From: CALEUX01 sp037439945 | GTDB lineage: Bacteria; Bacteroidota; Bacteroidia; Bacteroidales; Marinilabiliaceae | Length of the DNA stretch: 22,850 nt | Assembly: GCA_037439945.1 (NCBI GenBank) | Contig: JBBIVA010000054.1 | Location: 1 to 22,850, forward strand | Reading direction: 5' to 3' | Part shown: piece after piece, positions 1 through 6,873 of the stretch | Position numbering within the stretch: position 1 is the first letter of the stretch | How the letters are laid out: each line of letters starts with the position of its first letter | Notes under the pieces: generated by a model | Told to the model about the DNA's origin: nothing | Database searches by the model: none | The model's input: only the letters and a program-made list of their open reading frames with translations | Program-made: the position numbers and the translations under genes

Positions 1-100
1 TACGAAATAATCAACAAAAATTTTTAGGGTGTTGCAACGCTGAAAACAGGAGGCAAAACTTTGTTAACCACCTTATAATAAATTATTACGATAATAACAT

Positions 101-1990
101 TCAATTCATGGTAATAACCGGAAAACTAAACTTCACCCTGTTGCCCGAACCATTTCCCTGGTTATTTTTTTCTTCAAATTTTATATCAGAAACAGCATAA
201 ACTTCTGCAAGCTTTTGAATAGGGGCAATACCTTCAGGCGGTGATTTGGCCCTATTGCCTGATAAATCGTTTTCAGCAATATAAGTTTTATTAATATTCA
301 TTGAGGGCCCGTTATCATCAATAGTTACTTCAAGCAAACCGCCTTTTTTAGAAAAAACTATATTCACATGTGGCTCACCCTGTTCAAGCAGCAGCCCATT
401 TGCTATGGCAATTTCAATAAATGGCTTGGTAACCATGAAAGGAACCAAAACAGTGTTTTCCTTAAACTCAAAATCTGATTCAATATTAATTCCAATTTCC
501 TTTCTGAATTTCTCTTTCTGGACATTTAAAAAGGCGTGCAGAAACTCAATTTCATTGCTCAATGGAATAAGCCCCTGACCTGTATTCTCAAATAATTTTC
601 TTAACACAATACCGGTGCTGTTAAGTTGTTCGTGTGCCATCTCCACATTTCCTTCGTTTATATACCTCCTAACGCTCAATAATAAATCATAAACAAATTG
701 CGTATCAATTTGAGATTGAGTAAACCAATGCCCAAATTTTTTCTTTGAAATCTTGCTCCCAACCATTTTCTTCCTTCTTATAAGGTATAGTAAACAAATA
801 CCGGCGAAAAAAACAATTATAATAAAAGCTACCCAATATAATTTCTCACGTGTTAAAGCCTTTTGGTTTTGGATATCACGCTCGGCAAGTTGCAGTTCAA
901 GCTCCTGGTTAATTATTCCTTGTGAAAAAACAGGATTTTCATTAACAAAACTATCCTTAAGGGCAATATACAATTCATGGGTTGAAAGAGCTTCTTCGAA
1001 CAACCCGGCACTTTTATAAACCAGGTAAAGTGAATAAATATTGTTGAGCCTTAAATCGGCGCTTCCAACCTCAATTGCCAGCTTATCTGCTTTTTTATAT
1101 AGAAATATTGCATGGTGCAACTCATGTTTTGCGGCATACAACCCTCCTAATTGGCTATAGGCACTTATTTCACCGGTTTTGTCACCGCTTGACTTCATTA
1201 AAACCAAAGCTTTTTCCAGCATTTTTCCTGCTTCATCGTAATTCCTTCGCCTTACCATTAACGAACCAATATTGCACAAAACTGTGGCTTCCCGGGCGGT
1301 TAGGTTTCTTTTATTGTATATGTCGTAAGCTTTTAAATAGTAACTCTCGGCTTTCTGAAATTCACCCGAAGTGGCATAGTAAGTTGCCAGGTTATTGTAA
1401 ACTCCTGCCGCATCTTCCCATTCATTTAAATCAAAATATATTTCAAGGGCTTTATGATAAAACTCAAGGGCTTTATTTGCCTGTCCCGCTTGCTCCAACA
1501 TCATTCCCATATTTTGGTATGACTTGGCAATTCCCTTATCATTTTTTAAATGCACCTCTATGGAAAGAGATTTTGAAAAAGCATCAAAAGCTTTGTCAAA
1601 TTTCCCCAGAAAATAATAAACCAACCCCAGGTTGTTACTTGCCGAAGCCATCCTTGTTGAGTCGCCCGAAAGGGTAAAACACTCTTTAGCCCTGTTATAA
1701 AATTTACTTGCCTCGGTCCAGTTTTGTAAATAATAGGCAGCCTCGCCCCTGTAATAGTTGGCAATACCCTCGGCATAAATATCCTTACCCGAAAACTTCT
1801 TTAAAAATAAGAAGGCAATTGAATCTGATTTTACTGGATTATTTTCGAGATATGAAAGTATGGAGTCTTCAGTTTCGGAGATAATTTTTGAATTTGGTGA
1901 AAATATAGAATGGTTATGGGCCAACAACCTTACAGAATTGAATATTAAAAAGAATATAATTGCTGAATTGATAATGGACCGGGCTTTCAT
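101..1990 (-). CDS. TPR-repeat membrane sensor with degenerate LytS-type histidine kinase domain
   Basis: A GTG at 1999 opens the frame, but the ATG at 1990 (629 residues) directly begins a basic-hydrophobic signal sequence and is preferred. Residue numbers here count from 1999. A secreted N-terminal part (about 40-350) holds tandem tetratricopeptide repeats with recurring A..Y.NLG.....G...KA...Y.KAL patterns. It is followed by a short coiled segment and one transmembrane helix (389-407). The cytoplasmic part resembles the LytS/YehU His_kinase family: PLSNEIEFLHAFLNVQKEKF at 479-498, then an ATPase-like stretch with DDNGP at 561-565. Family members normally carry PHFLFN with the phosphorylated His; here Q434 occupies that position (DTQFVYD). 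The N-box usually reads ENAIKHG; here it is EIAIANG (529-535), with Ile for the metal-binding Asn. Phosphotransfer is therefore doubtful. No LytTR response regulator lies beside it in the window. The TPR-LytS architecture is common in Bacteroidota; the loss of key residues is my reading of the sequence. Confidence 0.88.
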   Translation of the reverse strand: MKARSIINSAIIFFLIFNSVRLLAHNHSIFSPNSKIISETEDSILSYLENNPVKSDSIAFLFLKKFSGKDIYAEGIANYYRGEAAYYLQNWTEASKFYNRAKECFTLSGDSTRMASASNNLGLVYYFLGKFDKAFDAFSKSLSIEVHLKNDKGIAKSYQNMGMMLEQAGQANKALEFYHKALEIYFDLNEWEDAAGVYNNLATYYATSGEFQKAESYYLKAYDIYNKRNLTAREATVLCNIGSLMVRRRNYDEAGKMLEKALVLMKSSGDKTGEISAYSQLGGLYAAKHELHHAIFLYKKADKLAIEVGSADLRLNNIYSLYLVYKSAGLFEEALSTHELYIALKDSFVNENPVFSQGIINQELELQLAERDIQNQKALTREKLYWVAFIIIVFFAGICLLYLIRRKKMVGSKISKKKFGHWFTQSQIDTQFVYDLLLSVRRYINEGNVEMAHEQLNSTGIVLRKLFENTGQGLIPLSNEIEFLHAFLNVQKEKFRKEIGINIESDFEFKENTVLVPFMVTKPFIEIAIANGLLLEQGEPHVNIVFSKKGGLLEVTIDDNGPSMNINKTYIAENDLSGNRAKSPPEGIAPIQKLAEVYAVSDIKFEEKNNQGNGSGNRVKFSFPVITMN

Positions 1991-2027
1991 AATTGTCACA
2001 TCAGTTGGGTACCGTTTTTGATAAAAG

Positions 2028-2035
2028 CAAATATA
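2028..2035 (-). promoter_or_regulatory. Candidate -7 promoter element for the TPR sensor gene
   Basis: The minus strand reads TATATTTG here, matching the Bacteroidota -7 consensus TAnnTTTG. It lies about 38 bases before the ATG at 1990, giving a leader of roughly 30 nt. I found no convincing TTG -33 element at the usual distance. Inference from consensus only. Confidence 0.45.
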
Positions 2036-2177
2036 AGCTATTTAAAACCATAATTCCAGCCCTGGTTTATCATTCAAAAACTAAAATCCTTATAATAACT
2101 CAATAAAAAAATTAAATAATCTTTTTAAAGCTATAATTGTTACTTTGTATTCTTGGATGCTATGCGTTTTTAATTAT

Positions 2178-2405
2178 CCCAAATTTGTCTTAAGTCGGCT
2201 TTTCTAATGGCCGTAATTAGAAATTTTAGTCTTATGTTGTTGATTATGTGACTTCTATTTTAACAAATCGCTAAAGAAAAACTAAAAATTTGTAATCAGA
2301 AATGCTTACAAATTAAGTTTTTCTAAAGCAGCCTGTACCAACCGTCCCGTAGGGTTAAACCCTGATTGGCCATTAGTCCATTGTATGCCTAATGACTGAT
2401 CCGGG
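2178..2405 (+). repeat. 228-bp structured intergenic repeat, copy A
   Basis: This non-coding element recurs inverted at 5199-5426 (copy B), and its first 51 bases recur at 22800-22850 (copy C). Positions 2196-2339 (144 bp) are identical to 5408-5265 read on the minus strand. The last 66 bases are only about 70% alike. Three hairpins are visible. Hairpin I has arms 2201-2208 and 2216-2223 (TTTCTAAT/ATTAGAAA). Hairpin II is long, with arms about 2270-2295 and 2306-2329 around a 10-nt loop. Hairpin III has 16-nt arms 2360-2375 and 2390-2405 around a 14-nt loop. The ends are CCC and GGG. TAATTAT occurs just outside both ends (2171-2177 and 2407-2413), which could be a target-site duplication. It has no ORF and no tRNA or riboswitch signature that I recognise. 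It could be a MITE-like non-autonomous mobile element or a conserved structured RNA family. Confidence 0.9.
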
Positions 2406-2438
2406 ATAATTATTTTTGCGCGAGAATTGATTGGTTAT

Positions 2439-2476
2439 AAAAAACCGCCCAAGGCTTTAGCTTGAAACGGTTTTTT
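2439..2476 (-). terminator. Rho-independent terminator downstream of bglX
   Basis: An AAAAAACCG arm (2439-2447) pairs with CGGTTTTTT (2468-2476). An inner CAAG/CTTG pairing extends the hairpin, and on the minus strand it ends in a run of T. It lies about 90 bases past the beta-glucosidase stop. The A/T tracts on both sides would also let it work for plus-strand transcripts. Confidence 0.75.
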
Positions 2477-2563
2477 AATCTATACACTTGTTAACCAAAA
2501 CATAACCACTAAATATTTGACACTATAATCCTAAAATTTGGAGATAATTACTTTTCATGTAAA

Positions 2564-4879
2564 TTATTCCAAATAGGTAAACCCTTTACTTAAGTCAGCT
2601 ATTCTTACAACAAACTCCCCTGGCTCAGTAACCCTGTTATTTTGCGTATTTATGAAAGAAATATCTTCAGGCGTCAGGATGAAATTCACTGTTTTTTCCT
2701 CACCTGGTTTAAGATTTATTTTCTCAAAGCCCCTCAATCGTTTTACATCAGGGGTAACAGATGCAAACAAATCGGATGTGTATAATTGAACTACCTCTTT
2801 ACCTTCAACACTCCCTGTGTTTTTCACCTTAACACTTATTTCAAGCCTGCCCCCCTTCTGCATTTTATCTGAACTCAACTTTAAGTCACTATATGAAAAG
2901 GTTGTATAGCTTAGTCCAAATCCAAAAGGATACTGAATTGCGAAATCTGACTCATAATCATAAACACCTGCCATTTTCGCCTGATGCTCAGATGGTTTAT
3001 GATCGTAGGTTACAAGAGAATTAACAAATAATGGATATGTATAAGGTAATTTGCCACTTGGGTTTACGTCCCCAAAAAGAATATCGGCAATTACTTTACC
3101 TCCAAAATTTCCTGGCAAATAACTTTGAATTATTGCTTTTGCGCCAGGCTCAATAGTCCTGATTATTCGTGGTCTCCCTTCATTCAATATTAAAATAACA
3201 GGCTTACCGGTTTTTTCCAAAGCTTTGGCAAGACTTATCTGGTTCTCAGAAAGAGTAAGATCATGTAAATCCCCTGGTTTCTCGCAATAACTATTTTCAC
3301 CTATCGCAAGAATTATATAATCAACTTTAGCTGCAGCCTTTACAGCTTCACCAATATTGACAGCTTCATCAACCCAGTAACGGCCAGAATTATTATACCG
3401 TACGCCTTCAAAAAAAACTACATTCCCTTTCCCTGTTTTATCTTCTATAGCCTCCAAAATGGTTGAATAATCACCTGCAAACTCTTCAACTTTTTCACCC
3501 TGCCAGGAATAACTCCACCCCCCATTCAATGAACGCATTGAATTAGAGTTTGGTCCTGCTACCAAAACCCTGGAACCCTTTTTCAAAGGAAGAATATTCC
3601 CCTCGTTTTTAAGCAGGGTTACTGATTCACTTGCTGTATTATAAGCTTGTTCTTCAAACTCTTTACTCCCAAACAGCGGGTAATCCTGATAATTGGTTAC
3701 CGGGTTATTGAACAAACCCAGTTTAAATTTTACATTTAATATCCTACGTACGGCATCATCAATTCTCGACTTGGCAACCTCACCTTCGTTAACCAACTCA
3801 ACCAGGTTAATGCAAAAATCAAAGTTATATGGAATCATTGCCATATCTATACCGGCATTAATTGCCAGTTTAACAGCTTCTTTCTGCGATACTGCAACCT
3901 TATCCCTGTCGTGCAGATTTTCAATATCTTTCCAGTCGGTAACAACCAATCCTTTAAAACCTAATTCTTCTTTTAAAAGGCTGGTTAATAAAAAATAACT
4001 TGCATGAACCGGTTCACCGTTTATAAGCCCTGAATTTACCATAACGGAATGAGCCCCTGCATCAATGGCAGCTTTAAACGGCGGCAAATGCCTCTCCCTT
4101 AATTCAATTTCGGGAATCATTGCCGGTGTGCGGTCCTTACCCGATACCGGTACTGAATATCCCAAATAGTGCTTCAGGCATGATGCAACCTTCACAGGGT
4201 CAGAAACATTGTTGTTGCTCCCTTCATAACCTTTAACAGCCTCAATGCCCATCTGGCTTGTTAAATAAACATCTTCCCCAAAAGTTTCCCACATTCTCGG
4301 AAACCGTGGATCACGCCCCATGTCCAATACCGGTGAAAAATTCCATGGAATATTTGATGCCCGTGTTTCATATGCGGTAATTTCTGCTGCCTTCCGCACC
4401 ATTTCCCTGTTCCAGGTGGCCGCCTGACCAATTTGCTGCGGAAAAAAAGTGGCACCCGCTGTATATGTTGTACCATGAATTGCGTCAACTCCATAAATCA
4501 CAGGAATACCCAGTCTGGTTTCCCTCGTGGCAACATCCTGTATTTGACCAATTATCTTGTGCCATTCCTGCAATGTCCGGGCACGATTATTTGCAGTATT
4601 TAATATTGACCCAACATGGTGCTCTAAAAGGGCTTTTCGCAAAAGTACGGAATCCAGTTGCAGGGGCTCATATGTGTGGAACTGATTTTTGCCAATTGTT
4701 ATTACATCGAGTGTAACCTGTGCCATTTGCCCGACTTTCTCTTCCAAAGTCATTTTTGCAAGCAATTCCTCAACAAATGGAATTTTATCAACATTAGATT
4801 TTTGTTTGTGGGCCATCTGAAAATGACATCCCCATAAGGTGGTTAGAATAATCAATACCAGTAATTTTTGCTTTTTCAT
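2564..4879 (-). CDS. bglX: Glycoside hydrolase family 3 beta-glucosidase-like lipoprotein
   Basis: The open frame extends to 4969, but the ATG at 4879 begins a clear lipoprotein signal (MKKQKLLVLI then TTLWGC, lipidated Cys18), giving 771 residues, the usual size for BglX-like enzymes. The N-terminal TIM-barrel domain carries KH (236-237) and the nucleophile motif VVTDW, with Asp315 as nucleophile. Most relatives have SDW; Thr for Ser is a mild variant. The second alpha/beta sandwich domain includes GENSYCEKPGD around 527-536, where Glu533 is the likely acid/base. The C-terminal PFGFGLSYTTF segment leads into a fibronectin III-like domain (about 685-765). The family releases terminal beta-linked glucose or related sugars from oligosaccharides; the exact substrate cannot be read from sequence. 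The lipid anchor suggests periplasmic or surface location. No SusC/SusD or regulator gene is adjacent, so it is not in an obvious polysaccharide utilisation locus. Inverted copies of a 228-bp repeat lie on both sides. The symbol is by family resemblance. Confidence 0.93.
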   Translation of the reverse strand: MKKQKLLVLIILTTLWGCHFQMAHKQKSNVDKIPFVEELLAKMTLEEKVGQMAQVTLDVITIGKNQFHTYEPLQLDSVLLRKALLEHHVGSILNTANNRARTLQEWHKIIGQIQDVATRETRLGIPVIYGVDAIHGTTYTAGATFFPQQIGQAATWNREMVRKAAEITAYETRASNIPWNFSPVLDMGRDPRFPRMWETFGEDVYLTSQMGIEAVKGYEGSNNNVSDPVKVASCLKHYLGYSVPVSGKDRTPAMIPEIELRERHLPPFKAAIDAGAHSVMVNSGLINGEPVHASYFLLTSLLKEELGFKGLVVTDWKDIENLHDRDKVAVSQKEAVKLAINAGIDMAMIPYNFDFCINLVELVNEGEVAKSRIDDAVRRILNVKFKLGLFNNPVTNYQDYPLFGSKEFEEQAYNTASESVTLLKNEGNILPLKKGSRVLVAGPNSNSMRSLNGGWSYSWQGEKVEEFAGDYSTILEAIEDKTGKGNVVFFEGVRYNNSGRYWVDEAVNIGEAVKAAAKVDYIILAIGENSYCEKPGDLHDLTLSENQISLAKALEKTGKPVILILNEGRPRIIRTIEPGAKAIIQSYLPGNFGGKVIADILFGDVNPSGKLPYTYPLFVNSLVTYDHKPSEHQAKMAGVYDYESDFAIQYPFGFGLSYTTFSYSDLKLSSDKMQKGGRLEISVKVKNTGSVEGKEVVQLYTSDLFASVTPDVKRLRGFEKINLKPGEEKTVNFILTPEDISFINTQNNRVTEPGEFVVRIADLSKGFTYLE

Positions 4880-5018
4880 CTGTAAAAAATTTAAAATGAG
4901 ACCAGGGCGGATTATTGCATAATGTGGGTAGATTGATTTATTAAAAATTCCGCCAAAAAATATAATCACAATTCCAGCCTTTTGGTTGGTTTAAAATAAA
5001 ACTGTTTTATTATAATTA

Positions 5019-5033
5019 GTGTATGCGATACAC
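5019..5033. promoter_or_regulatory. Palindromic operator-like site upstream of bglX
   Basis: GTGTATGCGATACAC is a perfect 6+6 inverted repeat with a 3-base centre. It lies just downstream of a candidate -7 element (5047-5054) and about 140 bases before the bglX ATG. A repressor bound here would sit at roughly +7 to +21. Shape and position suggest a transcription-factor operator; the regulator is not identifiable in the window. Confidence 0.4.
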
Positions 5034-5046
5034 CATTAATTTTATA

Positions 5047-5054
5047 CAAATATA
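5047..5054 (-). promoter_or_regulatory. Candidate -7 promoter element for bglX
   Basis: The minus strand reads TATATTTG, a match to TAnnTTTG. No well-spaced TTG -33 box is evident. Transcription would start near 5040, giving a leader of about 160 nt that includes the palindrome at 5019-5033. Confidence 0.4.
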
Positions 5055-5198
5055 ATTTTAAAAACAACAAATTTGTTTTCTAAAACCCATATTTATTATT
5101 AAAATCTGGTTATTGCAATTGGTAATCAAGGACATATCCAGCCTTTGCTTTGATTTGTATATTGTTAATAATAAATCCCTCACCCTAATAAAATTTAA

Positions 5199-5426
5199 CC
5201 CGGATTAGTCATTATAAAGGCAATGAACTAATGACTTAGCCGGGATTAACCCTACCGAATAGTCGGTACAGGCTGCTTTAGAAAAACTTAATTTGTAAGC
5301 ATTTCTGATTACAAATTTTTAGTTTTTCTTTAGCGATTTGTTAAAATAGAAGTCACATAATCAACAACATAAGACTAAAATTTCTAATTACGGCCATTAG
5401 AAAAGCCGGCTTAAAACAAATTTGGG
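5199..5426 (-). repeat. 228-bp structured intergenic repeat, copy B (inverted)
   Basis: This is the same element as copy A in opposite orientation, also 228 bp. Bases 5265-5408 are identical to 2196-2339. Read on the minus strand it runs from CCC at 5426 to GGG at 5199. Hairpin III arms are 5199-5214 and 5229-5244, with 14 of 16 positions paired. Hairpin I is at 5381-5403 and hairpin II at about 5275-5334. A 5-bp TTAAA abuts both ends in the same sense, a possible target-site duplication. It follows waaA in sense orientation by about 50 bp. Confidence 0.9.
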
Positions 5427-5476
5427 TTTAAGTTTGAATCAGGCCTCTTAAAAGCGGGGGTTGGAATTTTATTTAT

Positions 5477-6715
5477 CTAGCAGTTTTGAAACAAATGTTT
5501 CATTATTAACGGGGTTGCTCCGCACATGCTTTTAACATACCTGCCGGAGGCCTCCCCTGCTTTTTCAAGGGTTTCGGAAGAGCCGGAATACCAAAACGAG
5601 TAAATTAACTGGTTAAACCCTTCAATTGTTTCAATACAAAAGCCCCCACCCATCTTTATTAAATCTACCGCTTCTTTAAATTTTTTATGGTTTGGGCCAA
5701 AAATTACTGGTAATCCGTATGTTGCAGCTTCAAGGGTGTTGTGAATCCCTTTACCGAAACCTCCTCCAATATAAGCTATGCTTCCATACCTGTATAGCAC
5801 TGATAACAACCCTATAGAATCAATAATCAATACCCTGAAGCTGGCTAAATTTTTACCGGGCACTTCTGAAAACCTCACTACAGGTACTTTAAATTTTTTA
5901 ATAAGCTGATTAATATGCAGTTCATTTACCTCATGTGGAGCAATTATCATTTTCACATTTTCGTGTGACTTATTAATAAACTCTGCTAAAATATCTTCAT
6001 CGGGAGACCATGTACTGCCTGCTACTATAACATAACCGGTGTCAGCAAAACCATTTGCAACTTCATTATCAGAAGCAGTTTCGGCAATGGCTTTTACCCT
6101 GTCAAACCGTGTATCTCCGGCCACAATATAATTTTTAATACCTGATTTTGATAATAACTCTCCTGACTTTTCATCCTGGACATAAAACCCCGTAACCATT
6201 TTCAGCATTTTTAGCCACCAACTGCCATATGATTTAAAAAAAATCTGCTCATCCCTAAATATGGCAGATATACTATAAAATGGAATATTCTTTCTTTTTA
6301 AAACTCGAAAATAATGGTACCAGAACTCATATTTTACAAAAAATACAATAGATGGATTAATCGCATCAATAAATTTTTTTGCATTTCCCGAAGTATCTGA
6401 CGGTAGATAAACCACAATATCTGCAAGCTGGTAGTTTTTGCGAACCTCATATCCTGATGGGGAGAAAAAAGAAAGTACTATTTTATATTCAGGTTTTTCT
6501 TCCCTTAATTTCTCAATAAGCGGCCGGCCTTGCTCAAACTCCCCAAGTGAAGCACAATGTATCCAAACAATTTTACCCGATTTAGGGAAGTTTTTAAGTT
6601 TTCCCCATGTTTCCATTCTCCCCTTTAATAATTGAGATGCTTTTAAATTAACTGGCGAAACCAGTTTTACACCGATACCAAATAAAACAATTCCAATATT
6701 ATAGAGTAAAATCAT
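5477..6715 (-). CDS. waaA: 3-deoxy-D-manno-octulosonic acid (Kdo) transferase
   Basis: This 412-residue GT30 glycosyltransferase (WaaA/KdtA) transfers Kdo from CMP-Kdo to lipid A precursor on the inner face of the cytoplasmic membrane. An N-terminal membrane-anchoring hydrophobic segment spans about 1-20. The family signature CASLGEFEQ (54-62) contains the presumed catalytic base Glu59. KYEFWYHYF follows near residue 130. The C-terminal nucleotide-sugar domain has GGGFGKGIHNTLEA and PVIFGPNHKKFKEA. Length is close to the usual 410-430 residues. It is transcribed alone, divergent from pgk, with a candidate -7 element at 6736-6743. The single copy fits a Kdo-containing lipopolysaccharide, but the number of Kdo residues added cannot be told. 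Confidence 0.95.
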   Translation of the reverse strand: MILLYNIGIVLFGIGVKLVSPVNLKASQLLKGRMETWGKLKNFPKSGKIVWIHCASLGEFEQGRPLIEKLREEKPEYKIVLSFFSPSGYEVRKNYQLADIVVYLPSDTSGNAKKFIDAINPSIVFFVKYEFWYHYFRVLKRKNIPFYSISAIFRDEQIFFKSYGSWWLKMLKMVTGFYVQDEKSGELLSKSGIKNYIVAGDTRFDRVKAIAETASDNEVANGFADTGYVIVAGSTWSPDEDILAEFINKSHENVKMIIAPHEVNELHINQLIKKFKVPVVRFSEVPGKNLASFRVLIIDSIGLLSVLYRYGSIAYIGGGFGKGIHNTLEAATYGLPVIFGPNHKKFKEAVDLIKMGGGFCIETIEGFNQLIYSFWYSGSSETLEKAGEASGRYVKSMCGATPLIMKHLFQNC

Positions 6716-6735
6716 ATATCTTTTTTAATAATGTG

Positions 6736-6743
6736 CAAAGGTA
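6736..6743 (-). promoter_or_regulatory. Candidate -7 promoter element for waaA
   Basis: The minus strand reads TACCTTTG, matching TAnnTTTG, about 20 bases before the waaA ATG at 6715. Only this half of the promoter is recognisable. Confidence 0.5.
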
Positions 6744-6830
6744 GTATAACCAATTGGAATAAAACTAAAAGATAATAAATAATATAGTATGTAAAAGCCC
6801 ATGAATAATAGGGGCAAAAAAATATTTTTG

Positions 6831-6838
6831 TATCTTTG
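6831..6838 (+). promoter_or_regulatory. -7 promoter element for pgk
   Basis: TATCTTTG is an exact TAnnTTTG match and the form most often seen in Bacteroidota. It lies 35 bases before the pgk ATG, leaving a leader of about 30 nt. It is divergent from the waaA element, with about 90 bases between the two. Confidence 0.6.
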
Positions 6839-6873
6839 TTGGCAAATTTTAAACCCCTATAAACTAAAGAAAT

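Larger units (their letters stand above)
2000..2563. other. Gene-free intergenic stretch between TPR sensor and bglX
   Basis: No credible coding frame lies in these 564 bases. It holds the promoter of the TPR sensor gene (about 2028), repeat copy A (2178-2405) and a terminator hairpin downstream of the beta-glucosidase gene (2439-2476). The remainder is AT-rich with nothing further recognised. Confidence 0.7.
4880..5476. other. Gene-free intergenic stretch between bglX and waaA
   Basis: These 597 bases contain the long bglX leader and promoter candidate, the palindrome at 5019-5033 and repeat copy B (5199-5426). Copy B begins about 50 bases past the waaA stop when read on the minus strand. 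No credible small gene was seen, and no classic terminator stands out between the waaA stop and the repeat. Confidence 0.65.

Noticed and set aside
1..100. Terminator or further gene left of the TPR sensor gene
   Set aside because: Only 100 AT-rich bases are present; no hairpin with a T-run and no coding frame could be supported.
1075..1677. 200-codon plus-strand frame opposite the TPR sensor gene
   Set aside because: Antisense shadow of a well-supported TPR gene; the translation has no domain character and no promoter or start context.
2178..2405. Repeat copy A as a tRNA, tmRNA, riboswitch or group II intron end
   Set aside because: It has stable hairpins but no acceptor/TPsiC signature, no intron domain V pattern and no riboswitch core that I recognise; kept as an unnamed repeat.
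4880..4969. Extended N-terminus of bglX from the ATG at 4969
   Set aside because: The 30 extra residues would hide a clear lipoprotein signal peptide that starts at 4879.
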